A DNA stretch of 64,000 nt from WGAL01 sp964570865 (GCA_964570865.1 CAZMZM010000003.1:1-64000); one strand, 5' to 3'; positions 47,438 to 56,875 are shown, counted from the stretch's first letter. The notes: generated by a model from the letters alone, not told the origin. A program made the numbers and translations.

Positions 47438-47516
47438 AAATTCAAGAGGTTTTTAATAATGAAAAAAAATTCATTATTAATTCGATTTTCACGAAATAAC
47501 AGCTTAGACAAAAAGC

Positions 47517-47729
47517 TTAATATTCCACGTTATGTTTTTTCATTATTTCTTCCCATTCTTCTCGAGGCACTTCTTCGGACTCTTCAATTAAAAGCACGGG
47601 AATATCGTCAATTATTTTATAACGGCGTCTGGTCTCTTTATCAGTAGAAACAAGAGTTTCACCGTCTAATATTAAATCCGCCTTACTTAGCGGACAACAA
47701 ATAATATCAAGTAAATCTTTACTAATCAT
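47517..47729 (-). CDS. Trm112-like (UPF0434) small protein
   Basis: The 70-residue protein has the Trm112/YcaR layout: LLDIICCPLSKADLIL at the N-terminus, and RRYKIIDDIPVLLIEESEEV corresponding to the family's YPIxDGIPVLLxxEA. In many relatives two CxxC pairs bind zinc. Here only the first CPL is left and the other cysteines are replaced, so zinc binding is doubtful. Trm112 proteins activate methyltransferases, but no partner is adjacent. It starts 7 bases after the amylase stop and is probably in the same transcript. Confidence 0.8.
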   Translation of the reverse strand: MISKDLLDIICCPLSKADLILDGETLVSTDKETRRRYKIIDDIPVLLIEESEEVPREEWEEIMKKHNVEY

Positions 47730-47736
47730 TTCATTC

Positions 47737-49572
47737 CTAATTTAATTCTAATATCACAAAGCCGTAAGGCTGTAAATTTATTTCACTCAAAACATAGCGA
47801 TTATTACTAAATAAATCCACTGCAGAGGGTATATATTCTATCTTGTTTTTGATTAAACTCAAGTCCGGTTTTATGTTTTTATTATTTCCGTTAAGGATTA
47901 TTAAATACTTTTTTTGTCCGAGTATTTTCAAGTAGTAATAAACATTATTTTTTACGGGATAATGTATCAATTGTCCGGAAGCTAAGGCAGGGTGCATTTT
48001 CCTTAGAGAAATTAGTTTTGAAATATGGTCAAACAGCGCTTTTTCTTTTGGATAAAGATTATTATAATCAAAAGCATTCTGTTTGTCCGAACTCCACCCG
48101 CCGGGAAAATCTTGTCGTAAATCTCCATCGTCATAACCTCCCTTTAACCCTACTTCGTCTCCGTATAGTATCTCAGGAATGCCTCGTGTGGTAAATAGAA
48201 TAACGTAGGCAAGTTTTACTTTTTGCAAGTCTCCGTTAGCCAATAACATCGGGCGTTCAACGTCGTGATTATCAATAAATGTAACTAAATTTTCCGGATT
48301 GGGATAAAGATAATCTTTTGCAAATACGTTGTAAAACTTACTTAGATTGCTTTTACCCTGTAAAAAATCCGCAAATGCATCTCTTAATGCAAAATCGGTT
48401 ACCGAAGGAAGAACCGTATTAAAATCTCTTATTTTACTTCGCGCCTGATACGCCGCAAGAAAAGAAGGCTCGCCGCTCCATATTTCTCCAACTATGTTTG
48501 TTTTCGGATATTCGTTCAAAATTGCCGACGCCCAATTTGATTCGAAAAAGGGATTCACATAGGAATAAGTATCTTCGCGAACACCGTCAATACCTGCAAA
48601 CTCAATCCACCAGATTGTATTTTGAATTAAATATGCGGCAAGATGTCGATTGGATTGATTCAAGTCGGGCATCTCATTAACGAACCAACCTTTTTCAAGA
48701 TGTTCCGTAACTTCGTTGGCGGCGTGTACGTCAAAGTAGCTCATTTTTTCATGAAGTGCATTTAAGTGTTTTTGCGCCGTTCCGTGAATCCAATCGGGAA
48801 AAGGAAGAGAGTTCATCCACGGATGAGATATTCCAATGTGATTTGAAACATGGTCAAGAATTATTTTAATTCCGCGTTTGTGCGCTTCCGCCACTAAATT
48901 TTTGTAATCATTATTTGTTCCGAATCGGGGATCAATTCTGTAGAAGTTAGTCGAAGCGTAACCATGATAGCTAATGGCGGTATTGTTTTCGGTTAAAGGA
49001 TTTATCCAAAGTGCCGTAACGCCAAGATTGGCAAGATAATCGAGATGATTAATAATTCCTTTAATGTCTCCTCCGTGGCGAGCAAGTTTGTCCGAGCGGT
49101 TAAATTGGTCAGGCATTCCGCCGATTGAACGGTTGTTTGTTGAATCACCATCTGCAAATCTGTCGGGAGTAATCAGGTAAATTACATCATGTTGATTAAA
49201 CCCTTTATGCTCGTTAGGTTTTGCGCGTCTTTTCATGATGGGATAATAACGCTCCGAGTTCAAGCCGTTTTTCGAGAAGATAAGTTTATAATTCCCTTCT
49301 TCAATTTCCGGAGAAATACCTATTTGGACAAACATATATTTTCCGGTAGGAGAATATTCCGTGTTTAGAACTTCAATGTTGTAGTCGTCATCGGATTCCA
49401 CTGTAACGCCGGACAGATTTTCTCCGTAAACCATTAATTCAATTTTATTCAATTTCATCCCAGCCCACCAATTTGGAGGCTCTATATTATTGATGTTAAA
49501 GTTTTGTGAATAAATCCGGCTGACAAATAAAAAGAAGAATAAAATCAAATATGTTTTAATTGACGAACGCAT
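47737..49572 (-). CDS. Secreted GH13 alpha-amylase/cyclomaltodextrinase-type enzyme
   Basis: This is a glycosidase acting on starch-like alpha-glucans. The 611-residue protein has a signal peptide (1-22), an N-terminal beta domain of the cyclomaltodextrinase type (~25-115) and the GH13 barrel. The four conserved regions are ILDHVSNH (238-245), GVREDT with nucleophile Asp334, IVGEIW with acid/base Glu363, and FIDNHDVER with Asp437. A short C-terminal beta domain follows. It lacks a type IX sorting domain, so it is probably periplasmic or exported by another route. It is translated just before the Trm112-like gene. Confidence 0.92.
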   Translation of the reverse strand: MRSSIKTYLILFFFLFVSRIYSQNFNINNIEPPNWWAGMKLNKIELMVYGENLSGVTVESDDDYNIEVLNTEYSPTGKYMFVQIGISPEIEEGNYKLIFSKNGLNSERYYPIMKRRAKPNEHKGFNQHDVIYLITPDRFADGDSTNNRSIGGMPDQFNRSDKLARHGGDIKGIINHLDYLANLGVTALWINPLTENNTAISYHGYASTNFYRIDPRFGTNNDYKNLVAEAHKRGIKIILDHVSNHIGISHPWMNSLPFPDWIHGTAQKHLNALHEKMSYFDVHAANEVTEHLEKGWFVNEMPDLNQSNRHLAAYLIQNTIWWIEFAGIDGVREDTYSYVNPFFESNWASAILNEYPKTNIVGEIWSGEPSFLAAYQARSKIRDFNTVLPSVTDFALRDAFADFLQGKSNLSKFYNVFAKDYLYPNPENLVTFIDNHDVERPMLLANGDLQKVKLAYVILFTTRGIPEILYGDEVGLKGGYDDGDLRQDFPGGWSSDKQNAFDYNNLYPKEKALFDHISKLISLRKMHPALASGQLIHYPVKNNVYYYLKILGQKKYLIILNGNNKNIKPDLSLIKNKIEYIPSAVDLFSNNRYVLSEINLQPYGFVILELN

Positions 49573-49693
49573 CTGTTCCTCATAAAATTATTAATAAACT
49601 CTCGTAAGATAAAAGATTCTATTTGGGAGTGAAAATTTTTTTAGGAAAAGGTTTTCTGTAAGGAGAATAAACGGGAAACCGCTACTTGATAAT

Positions 49694-51148
49694 TTAACTT
49701 TTAAACATCTTAAAAGTGGAAATAAAATCGGAAATTTTAATAACCCTAAGCAAAAAGAGAGAAAAAGTAAATGCAATAAACAGAATGGTTTTGTTCACGA
49801 ATGTCAGTAACTGCAAGTCATACAAAACATAATACGAAATAATACTTGCCGTCAAAAGTCCGATTATGGTGAATATTTTTCCGTACTCGTAATTGATAGG
49901 ATAATACTTGTGCGAGAAATAATAGGAAACCATTGACATTGTAATGTAACTTGCCAATGTTGCTAAAGCAGCACCGAATATTCCCCAAACCGGAATTACA
50001 AGAATATTAACTACAACATTGACCGTAGCTCCGGAAAAAGTTATGTAGGGAAAATATTTGGTTTTCTCTTCGATGTAAATGCCTGCCTGAAAATTAACGT
50101 ACATTCCGTGAAAAATATAAGCAAGCAAAATAATCGGTACGATGTAAAGTCCGCCCCAATATCCCTTACCTACAAGATAACGTCCGTGAAGGATTTCAAT
50201 TTTTGCAAAGTCGTCAATATAGACGGAAACGAATATCCAAAGCATTGCGGCTACTGTAAGGAAAAGAGTAAGCACTTTCGAGAAAATTTTCTTGGCATCC
50301 TTTTCATTTGCATTGTTAAGGAAAAACGGCTGCCATGCGTATTGAAACATCGAAACAAAAAGCATCATAAATATTCCGAGTTTATAATTTGCAGAGTAAA
50401 TGCCAAGCATTACTTTCCCTTTCATGGCAAGTACCAGCGGGCGGTCGATAACCTGAACAATCATTGCCGCCATGCTTGCGGGAAGATAGGGGATTCCGAA
50501 TTTCAATATTCGTTTCAAATAATTTGTATTTATGCTGAATTCAATATGCTTTAAAATGTCGGGCAGTAGCGCAACCAATGAAAACAAAGATGCAATTGCA
50601 TTTGCAATAAATATTCCTTCGATTCCCATTTTAAGAAAACTAATAAAATAAATATTCAGAAGAAGATTTATTGTAATATTCGAGATTTTAATAAATGCAA
50701 ACTTTTTAGTGCGCCGCGCCAAACGTAAATGTGCAAAGGGTATAATTGAAAGAGAGTCAAGGAATAAAATAGCGAGAACAAAATAATATATTTGAGAATG
50801 AGCCGTTCCAAGCCGTGTAATATCGATTATCGGACTTCTGACTAAATAGAGAATAAAAGTAAAAGTAACGGAAGTTACTACCATTGTAAGGTATGATGTG
50901 GAGAAGATACGCCGGATGCTTGATTTTTCAACGGAAGCGTACTTCATAAATGCGGCATCCATTCCGTAAATGTAAACGATGTTCAGAAAAGCCAAATAAG
51001 CGTAAATGTTGGAGTAAATACCAAAATCACCGGCAGGGATAAGGTTAGTGTAATAAGGAACAAGAAGAAACCCGAGGAACCGCCCAATCATTGTGCTGAT
51101 TCCGTAAACAGCGGTATCCTTTGTGAGTTCCTTTATCTTAGCAAGCAT
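49694..51148 (-). CDS. Polysaccharide flippase (Wzx/MATE-like)
   Basis: The 484-residue membrane protein has about 12-14 helices and the start typical of oligosaccharide flippases, LTKDTAVYGISTMIGRFLGFLLVPYYTNL. Further family pieces are GMDAAFMKYAS, FGIPYLPASMAAMIVQVIDR, GIYSANYKLGIFMMLFVSMF and the WQPFFL motif. It would flip undecaprenyl-linked sugar repeats across the inner membrane. Its neighbours (WcaJ-like, Dpm1-like and GT2 genes) place it in an exopolysaccharide or O-antigen pathway. It starts directly after the thioesterase gene. Confidence 0.88.
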   Translation of the reverse strand: MLAKIKELTKDTAVYGISTMIGRFLGFLLVPYYTNLIPAGDFGIYSNIYAYLAFLNIVYIYGMDAAFMKYASVEKSSIRRIFSTSYLTMVVTSVTFTFILYLVRSPIIDITRLGTAHSQIYYFVLAILFLDSLSIIPFAHLRLARRTKKFAFIKISNITINLLLNIYFISFLKMGIEGIFIANAIASLFSLVALLPDILKHIEFSINTNYLKRILKFGIPYLPASMAAMIVQVIDRPLVLAMKGKVMLGIYSANYKLGIFMMLFVSMFQYAWQPFFLNNANEKDAKKIFSKVLTLFLTVAAMLWIFVSVYIDDFAKIEILHGRYLVGKGYWGGLYIVPIILLAYIFHGMYVNFQAGIYIEEKTKYFPYITFSGATVNVVVNILVIPVWGIFGAALATLASYITMSMVSYYFSHKYYPINYEYGKIFTIIGLLTASIISYYVLYDLQLLTFVNKTILFIAFTFSLFLLRVIKISDFISTFKMFKS

Positions 51149-51574
51149 TTATTCGGTCGCGTTTTTTTCTTCGGCAGCTCTTATAATGTCAACATAAAAC
51201 TGTGGCGGGCGAACCGGACGTTTTGTTTCGGAATTAATGAATAAATGTTCAGTAAAACCTTCCGTTGTAATTTGCCCTGTTTCCAGCCTTCTGATTGTGT
51301 ATTCGATTCTAACTTTCGGAGAGCTTTCAAGAGAATATCGAGATTCTATCTCGAGCAAATCATCATAAAATGCGGGCTTCAGATATTTGATTCCCGCTTC
51401 AATTAACGGAAGCTGAACCCCGTTTTTTTCCACAACGCTGTATGGTAATCCGATACTTCTTAATAATTCTGTTCTCCCGACTTCAAAGTACTCGAAATAT
51501 TTGCCGTTATAAACAAAAGTCATTGCATCCGTATCGGCATAACGCACACGTATAACGTGTTTGTGAACAATCAT
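51149..51574 (-). CDS. Acyl-CoA thioesterase, hotdog fold (YbgC/FadM-like)
   Basis: The 141-residue protein is a 4-hydroxybenzoyl-CoA thioesterase-type enzyme. The active-site segment is VRYADTDAMTFVYNGKYFEY with the likely catalytic Asp16, followed by the helix FEVGRTELLRSIG. Later are the strands VEKNGVQLPLIEAGIKYLK and RIEYTIRRL. It hydrolyses thioesters of unknown chain length. It lies between accA and the flippase, with 42 bases to accA, so it may be made together with fatty-acid synthesis. Confidence 0.85.
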   Translation of the reverse strand: MIVHKHVIRVRYADTDAMTFVYNGKYFEYFEVGRTELLRSIGLPYSVVEKNGVQLPLIEAGIKYLKPAFYDDLLEIESRYSLESSPKVRIEYTIRRLETGQITTEGFTEHLFINSETKRPVRPPQFYVDIIRAAEEKNATE

Positions 51575-51616
51575 AAAAATCTCCGGAAATCTTCAATATA
51601 TTAAAATCAAATTTAT

Positions 51617-52570
51617 TTAACCTTCTTCGTAAACGCCCATTTTACCAAATTTGTCAAGTCTGAGATTAATCAGCTTTTCAGCGGGAATTTTCGAAAGGGT
51701 TTTGATCTCTTCGAGTAGTACGTTTTTTAATGTTTCCGCAATTTCTTTATGGTTTTTATGAGCACCGCCTAAAGGTTCTGGCACTATTCTGTCGATAATT
51801 CCCTGTGACAACAAATCTGTAGGTGTAAGCTTTAATGCTTCGGCAGCTTGTTCTTTGTAATCCCAACTCCGCCATAGAATGCTTGAGCAAGATTCAGGGC
51901 TGATAACCGAATACCAAGTGTTTTCCAGCATCAATATTCTATCACCTACTCCAATTCCCAAAGCTCCGCCGCTAGCTCCTTCTCCAATAATTACAACTAC
52001 AATGGGAACTTTAATCCTTGACATTTCCAACAAATTTCGGGCAATGGCTTCCGCTTGTCCGTTTTCTTCAGCTTCTAAACCGGGGAAAGCACCCGGAGTA
52101 TCGATTAAAGTAACAATCGGTACGTTAAATTTTTCCGCAAGCTTCATTAATCTTCTTGCTTTTCTGTAGCCTTCCGGATTAGGCATTCCAAAATTTCTGT
52201 ATAAATTCGATTTTGTGTCGCGCCCTTTTTGGTGACCGATTATCATTACTTTTTGTCCGTCAATTTTTGCGAATCCGCCTATTATTGCTTTGTCGTCTCC
52301 ATAAAGTCTATCGCCGTGAAGTTCAACAAAATCTTCGGTCATTAGATAAATATAATCCAATGTGTAAGGGCGTTCAGGATGCCGTGCAAGCTGTACACGT
52401 TGCCAGCGCGTTAAATTTTTGTAGATGGATTTTTTAAGTTCTTCAACTTTTTTCTCAAGGTTTTCAACCTCCTGACGTATATCAAGATTGTCTTGATAAC
52501 GACGCATCTCTTCTATTTTATTTTCTAACTCTACAATCGGTTTTTCAAATTCCAATACCGGTGAACCCAT
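51617..52570 (-). CDS. accA: Acetyl-CoA carboxylase carboxyltransferase subunit alpha
   Basis: AccA is half of the carboxyltransferase that makes malonyl-CoA for fatty-acid synthesis. The 317-residue protein has the coiled N-terminus (VLEFEKPIVELENKIEEMRR), RHPERPYTLDYI, the DRLYGDDKAIIGGFAKIDGQ segment, PVVTLIDTPGAFPG-type core (VPIVTLIDTPGAFPGLEAEE), the oxyanion loop GEGASGGALGIGVGD and LKLTPTDLLSQGIID. Its start touches the stop of the GT2 gene, showing it belongs to the sugar gene transcript. accD is not in the window. Confidence 0.97.
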   Translation of the reverse strand: MGSPVLEFEKPIVELENKIEEMRRYQDNLDIRQEVENLEKKVEELKKSIYKNLTRWQRVQLARHPERPYTLDYIYLMTEDFVELHGDRLYGDDKAIIGGFAKIDGQKVMIIGHQKGRDTKSNLYRNFGMPNPEGYRKARRLMKLAEKFNVPIVTLIDTPGAFPGLEAEENGQAEAIARNLLEMSRIKVPIVVVIIGEGASGGALGIGVGDRILMLENTWYSVISPESCSSILWRSWDYKEQAAEALKLTPTDLLSQGIIDRIVPEPLGGAHKNHKEIAETLKNVLLEEIKTLSKIPAEKLINLRLDKFGKMGVYEEG

Positions 52571-54556
52571 TTACTCCGCTCCGTTAAACATTTTTAAAAT
52601 TGTTTTGCCTAAAATATCCAAATCAAGCCATATATTTTGATTCTTTGCATAAAAGAGGTTTAGTTTAGTAATCTCATCTTTATCGTTACAATCAATATTT
52701 TCGGTAAACCAATAACCGGTTAATCCGGGCTTTCCGAGATAGAGATTATTTTCGTTGCTGCTTTCTTTTGGGCCGACAATGCTTTTTTTACCGATGAAAA
52801 CAGACGGTATTCCAAGCACAAAACCGAAAAACTCACTCTTTTTTGCTTTAGCTAATAAAAATACGAAAGGATAAATTAACATCAAAGCAGGAATTGAAAC
52901 TGCCAAGTCAAACATTCTTTTATAAAAACGGTGAACTCCCGAGCTGATATTGTAATTAATTTTCATAAGGGAAATATCTTCAAGAAGAGTAACAGCCGAT
53001 TTACCAACTATGTAATCAAGTTCCCCTCCGGCAATCAGAAAGCTGACGTTTTCCTTCTGTTGTCTTGCAACTATATTAAAAATTTGAGTGAAAGGAATTT
53101 CATCGGAAGTGAAAATCACTTTTTCCACACTATTATCCCGGACTACTTTATCTATGTTTTTTATCGAGCCAAGTATCGGAACGCCGTCAATTTTTTCGCC
53201 TATTTTTGTCATCTCCAATGAGATAAAGCCTAAAACGTTATCTCTAATTTGAATATTGGATTTTAACTTTTGTAAAAGTGAGCGGGCGGATTTTGATGTT
53301 CCGACAATTAATGTACGTTTACGAGTAAAGGAACTGTCTAATCCAACTTTAAAAAAGAGTTTAAGAATAATTCTCCATGATGTAAACCCTAGAAAAACCA
53401 GCAGGTAAGTGATGAGAACAACCGCGCGGCTAAAAGCATATTGCTTAAGAAAAAATGTGGAAGACGATATTAATACCAAACCGATAAAGAGAGAAAGAAT
53501 TGTACGGGAAACACTAAGCGAATCGCTGCGGTAAACACCTGAGAGTGATGATACAATAATCTGGAAGAGTGCAGGTAATATATAAATAAAAGGCTTTGTT
53601 TCCTCATGAAATCCATTCCAGTTGGGACGAAAAGTGTAAATTTGTTCAGCAGCGTAAAGAAGAATCATGAACATTAAAAAATCGACTGCGACAGAAAAAA
53701 TTGCCAACTTGTGCTTGTTTGCAAAAGCAAGACTTTCACGAAATAAAATTGCAACTTTCAGCAAAAATTTTACTAACCACGAGGAGGAAAAATGTTTTTC
53801 CACAAACAGACCCATTGCCTGATAAAATACTCGTGTTTCATCAATGCTGCTGCGTTTAGTGCTTTCACCTTTGTAGTGGATAATCTCCGTTTCAGGATAA
53901 TAGTAGATTTTATAACCGGCTTCTTTTACACGATAGCAAAAATCAAGGTCTTCGCCGTACATAAAAAAGTCGTTATCAAATCCGCCTGTCTTTTCATAAG
54001 TTTCACGACGTAAAAACATAAAAGAGCCTGAAATGGCATCTACCGGATAAGTTTTGTCTTCATCGAGGTAAGTGAGATTATATCTGGCGAAAAGTTTTGA
54101 TTTAGGAAAAAGTTGACTAAGCCCTGAGATTTTAGTAAAAGAAACCCATGGACCCGGAAAGCTGCGTCGGCATGGGAGCTGAAGCGTTCCGTTCGGATTA
54201 AGTACTTTGCAGCCGGCCATTCCTGCGTCCGGAGTGTTTTCAAGAAACTCAATCATTTTAGAAAGAGTATTTTCTTTAACAAGCGTATCGGGATTTATAA
54301 GTAAAAAATATTTGCCTCGGGCAATTTTCATCCCTTGGTTATTAGCTTTACCGAATCCGACATTTTTCTTGTTAGTAATTAATGTAATATCGGAATATTT
54401 ACCGGAAATGCTTTCTACGGTTCCGTCTTCGGAATTATTATCCACAACAATTATTTCAAGCGAGAGATTTCCTTTTGCTTTACGGATTGAGGAAAGAAGA
54501 TTTTGCAGAAACTCCTTAACGTTGTAGCTAACGATTATGATGGAAAGGTTAATCAT
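52571..54556 (-). CDS. GT2 glycosyltransferase fused to a degenerate phosphoglycosyl-transferase module
   Basis: The 661-residue protein begins with a family 2 glycosyltransferase (~1-240): SIIIVSYNVKEFLQNLL, VVDNNSEDGT, the nucleotide-sugar aspartates in LINPDTLV, and FDNDFFMYGEDLDFCYR. Then come about four to five membrane helices (~285-400), a Rossmann-like segment (TLIVGTSKSARSLLQKLKS) and a C-terminal part matching WbaP/WcaJ transferases (YKRMFDLAVSIPALMLIYPF; LGKPGLTGYWF). The stretch with the KFRSM motif and catalytic DELPQ is missing, so the C-terminal module is probably inactive. The acceptor is unknown. It sits between dpm1-like and accA. Confidence 0.85.
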   Translation of the reverse strand: MINLSIIIVSYNVKEFLQNLLSSIRKAKGNLSLEIIVVDNNSEDGTVESISGKYSDITLITNKKNVGFGKANNQGMKIARGKYFLLINPDTLVKENTLSKMIEFLENTPDAGMAGCKVLNPNGTLQLPCRRSFPGPWVSFTKISGLSQLFPKSKLFARYNLTYLDEDKTYPVDAISGSFMFLRRETYEKTGGFDNDFFMYGEDLDFCYRVKEAGYKIYYYPETEIIHYKGESTKRSSIDETRVFYQAMGLFVEKHFSSSWLVKFLLKVAILFRESLAFANKHKLAIFSVAVDFLMFMILLYAAEQIYTFRPNWNGFHEETKPFIYILPALFQIIVSSLSGVYRSDSLSVSRTILSLFIGLVLISSSTFFLKQYAFSRAVVLITYLLVFLGFTSWRIILKLFFKVGLDSSFTRKRTLIVGTSKSARSLLQKLKSNIQIRDNVLGFISLEMTKIGEKIDGVPILGSIKNIDKVVRDNSVEKVIFTSDEIPFTQIFNIVARQQKENVSFLIAGGELDYIVGKSAVTLLEDISLMKINYNISSGVHRFYKRMFDLAVSIPALMLIYPFVFLLAKAKKSEFFGFVLGIPSVFIGKKSIVGPKESSNENNLYLGKPGLTGYWFTENIDCNDKDEITKLNLFYAKNQNIWLDLDILGKTILKMFNGAE

Positions 54557-54563
54557 AACCTGA

Positions 54564-55280
54564 TTATTTCAGTGTTCCTAACATTGAACGAAAACGTAAT
54601 TTCCAAACCATAAAGATTGCTTCGTGCACAATTTTTTTCGACATCTTAGAAGAACCTTCGAGGCGGTCCGTAAAGACAATGGGAACTTCCTTAAGTTTAA
54701 ACCCTTTTTTCCATACCTTAAAATTCATTTCAATCTGAAATGCGTAACCGTTGGAGCGAATGTAGTTTAAGTCAATTGCTTTTAGAACATCAATCTTAAA
54801 ACATTTAAATCCGCCGGTTGCGTCGTTAATCGGCAAACCGGTAATTACTTTTGTATATTTATTAGCAAAGTAACTCAATAACAGACGGGACATCGGCCAG
54901 TTTACAACATTAACGCCTTCGATATAACGGCTACCGATAACTACGTCGAAATCATCAATGTGGGAAATTAAATCTTTTATCGAATTGGGATTATGTGAAA
55001 AATCCGCATCCATCTGAACAACAATTTCAAAATTGTTTTCAATGGCGTATCTGAAGCCTGCAACATACGCTGTGCCTAAACCCATTTTTCCGGCACGTCT
55101 AATCAAGTGAATATGCTCGTCAGATTCTTTTCGTGTTTGTATATAATCTCCCGTTCCGTCAGGTGAGTTGTCATCAACAATCAAAATGTGAAACTCGGGA
55201 TACTTATTTTGCAGTACATCCAGCAAATGTCTAATATTCGACATCTCGTTGTAAGTCGGTATTATAATTAATGTTTTCAT
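54564..55280 (-). CDS. Polyprenol-phosphate mannosyltransferase (Dpm1-like GT2)
   Basis: The 238-residue protein makes a polyprenyl-phosphate-linked sugar, classically dolichyl-P-mannose. It shows IIIPTYNEMSNIRHLLDVL, IVDDNSPDGTGD, the metal-binding VVQMDADFSHNP, VIGSRYIEGVNVVNWPMSRL, and NDATGGFKCFKIDVL with SNGYAFQIEM. These are the diagnostic Dpm1 motifs. There is no membrane tail, so it is the short soluble/peripheral type. Its start overlaps the WcaJ-like stop by 4 bases (ATGA), and the GT2 fusion starts 7 bases downstream, so the three are cotranscribed. The donor could be GDP-mannose or UDP-glucose. Confidence 0.9.
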   Translation of the reverse strand: MKTLIIIPTYNEMSNIRHLLDVLQNKYPEFHILIVDDNSPDGTGDYIQTRKESDEHIHLIRRAGKMGLGTAYVAGFRYAIENNFEIVVQMDADFSHNPNSIKDLISHIDDFDVVIGSRYIEGVNVVNWPMSRLLLSYFANKYTKVITGLPINDATGGFKCFKIDVLKAIDLNYIRSNGYAFQIEMNFKVWKKGFKLKEVPIVFTDRLEGSSKMSKKIVHEAIFMVWKLRFRSMLGTLK

Positions 55281-56686
55281 TCCTCAAAATGCCCCTTGCC
55301 TAATAACACAACAAATATTGTTCTAAAAAGTATTTTTAAATCCATTCGTAATGATTGATTTTCAATATAAAATAAATCATACTTAAGTTTGGTTTTTACA
55401 TCTTCAATTGTTTCATCGTATTTATGTTTTATTTGTGCCCATCCTGTTAGCCCCGGCTTTACAAGTAATCTTCTTTTATAAAGAGGAATTTCCTTAGCAA
55501 ACTGCTCAACAAATTTAGGGCGTTCGGGTCTGGGTCCAACTAAACTCATTTCCCCTTTCAGTACATTGTACATTTGCGGTAATTCGTCAATCCTAACTTT
55601 ACGGATAAACTTACCTGTTTTTGTAACACGAGGATCGTCTTTTCCTGCCCAAACAGGTCCTGTAGTTTTTTCCGCATCATTTACCATAGAGCGAAACTTA
55701 AGCACTTTAAATAATTTTCCGTTCAGCCCAACCCGCTCTTGTTTGTAAATAATCGGACCCGGACTTTCAAGTTTTATAAAAATAGCTGTAATTATTATAA
55801 TAGGCAAGCTAATAATCAATAAAATTAGTGAAGCTACAATATCCATCAGACGTTTTAATTTTTTCTCCCATTCTGTCATAAGTGTGGGATTAATTTCCAC
55901 AAGAGGAAATCCGTAAATAGAAGCGGTTTTAACTTGCCCGCTTATCATTTGATACAGATCGGGAACAATTTTAATTGTTACGCCCATTTTGTCGCAAGCG
56001 GAAACAACTCGGAGCATCTCTTGGTTTTCGTGAGATTCAAGTGATATAATTATTTCCTTAATGTTGTAATCGGCAATTAATTTTTCTATTTCAGACAGAG
56101 TTGAAATTACTTTCAATCCGGCTCCCGATTTCCCGACGTTTTCCTCTTTTACGGCAACGTAACCTATTACATCCAAACCTAACGGAGGATTGCGTTTAAT
56201 CGCTTCGGCGATTTCTACCGATTTGGGATTAAATCCGACCACAAGAGTATTTCTTCTGCCGATGCCGCTAACCAAAAGTTTGCGTTGAAAACTGCGAATA
56301 AGCAAGCGCCCGAACCCGACATAAAGAAAGAGGATTATCCAATAAATGATAATTAGAAATCTTGTGCTGTGAATTGAAGTTTGCTTTCCTGCATCATCAA
56401 AAAAGATTAGTGCAAAAAGAACAAAAACCCCAAGAAATGTAGTCTTAAAAAGTTTTGAAAGTTCGTCGAATCGCGAAGCTGCAAACCAGGGACGATACAT
56501 TCCGATTGCTGCAAATATTAGAAGCCAGTAGAAATAAATAACCAGCATAGGAACAACAAATTCCGGTTTAAAAAGCATCTGGAACCAACCGGTTTCAACA
56601 CGAAAATAATAATAACTAACCCAAGCAAGATTAATCGTAATAAAATCGACGAGTAAAATCAGTATCCGTTCAACACGTTTATTCAA
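55277..56686 (-). CDS. Undecaprenyl-phosphate sugar phosphotransferase (WcaJ/WbaP type)
   Basis: This enzyme starts exopolysaccharide units by moving a sugar-1-phosphate onto undecaprenyl phosphate. The 469-residue protein has four to five N-terminal helices and a Rossmann-like cytoplasmic domain (NTLVVGFNPKSVEIAEAIKR). The catalytic module is intact: KRLMDIVASLILLIISLPII, FKVLKFRSM, RKVRIDELPQMYNVLKGEMS with the Asp-Glu pair near residue 365, LVGPRPERPKF and VKPGLTGWAQI. Glucose or galactose is the usual sugar; which one is not readable. It is the first gene of the minus-strand sugar operon. Confidence 0.93.
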   Translation of the reverse strand: MNKRVERILILLVDFITINLAWVSYYYFRVETGWFQMLFKPEFVVPMLVIYFYWLLIFAAIGMYRPWFAASRFDELSKLFKTTFLGVFVLFALIFFDDAGKQTSIHSTRFLIIIYWIILFLYVGFGRLLIRSFQRKLLVSGIGRRNTLVVGFNPKSVEIAEAIKRNPPLGLDVIGYVAVKEENVGKSGAGLKVISTLSEIEKLIADYNIKEIIISLESHENQEMLRVVSACDKMGVTIKIVPDLYQMISGQVKTASIYGFPLVEINPTLMTEWEKKLKRLMDIVASLILLIISLPIIIITAIFIKLESPGPIIYKQERVGLNGKLFKVLKFRSMVNDAEKTTGPVWAGKDDPRVTKTGKFIRKVRIDELPQMYNVLKGEMSLVGPRPERPKFVEQFAKEIPLYKRRLLVKPGLTGWAQIKHKYDETIEDVKTKLKYDLFYIENQSLRMDLKILFRTIFVVLLGKGHFEE

Positions 56687-56843
56687 ATTTTATTTTGTCC
56701 TAAATTATGATTCTAAATTATTTAACTAAGAAATTTACGGAAATTTTTTTTTAATATGTAAAATAGCTTTTTGTACTGTTTGAGAGTAGGTTAAACCGTC
56801 GGGATAATAAGCAATAGAAGTGGGGAAATAGAACCAAAATAAA

Positions 56844-56875
56844 TTTGCAACTATCTAATACCTTAACTAATTTTA
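56844..56875 (+). promoter_or_regulatory. Candidate Bacteroidota-type promoter of the symporter operon
   Basis: TTTG at 56844-56847 and TAATTTTA at 56868-56875 are 20 bases apart, one mismatch (last base) from TAnnTTTG. It lies 36 bases upstream of the small membrane protein start. Confidence 0.5.

Noticed and set aside
47162..47647. 161-codon open frame on the plus strand
   Set aside because: It runs antisense through glcD, the gap and the Trm112-like gene, whose products are clearly recognised on the other strand.
49573..49693. Possible terminator between the flippase and amylase genes
   Set aside because: The only pairing is a five-base stem with a long loop; too weak to call.
50108..50554. 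148-codon open frame on the plus strand
   Set aside because: It lies entirely antisense to the flippase gene, has no ribosome-binding site, and reads as basic low-complexity sequence.
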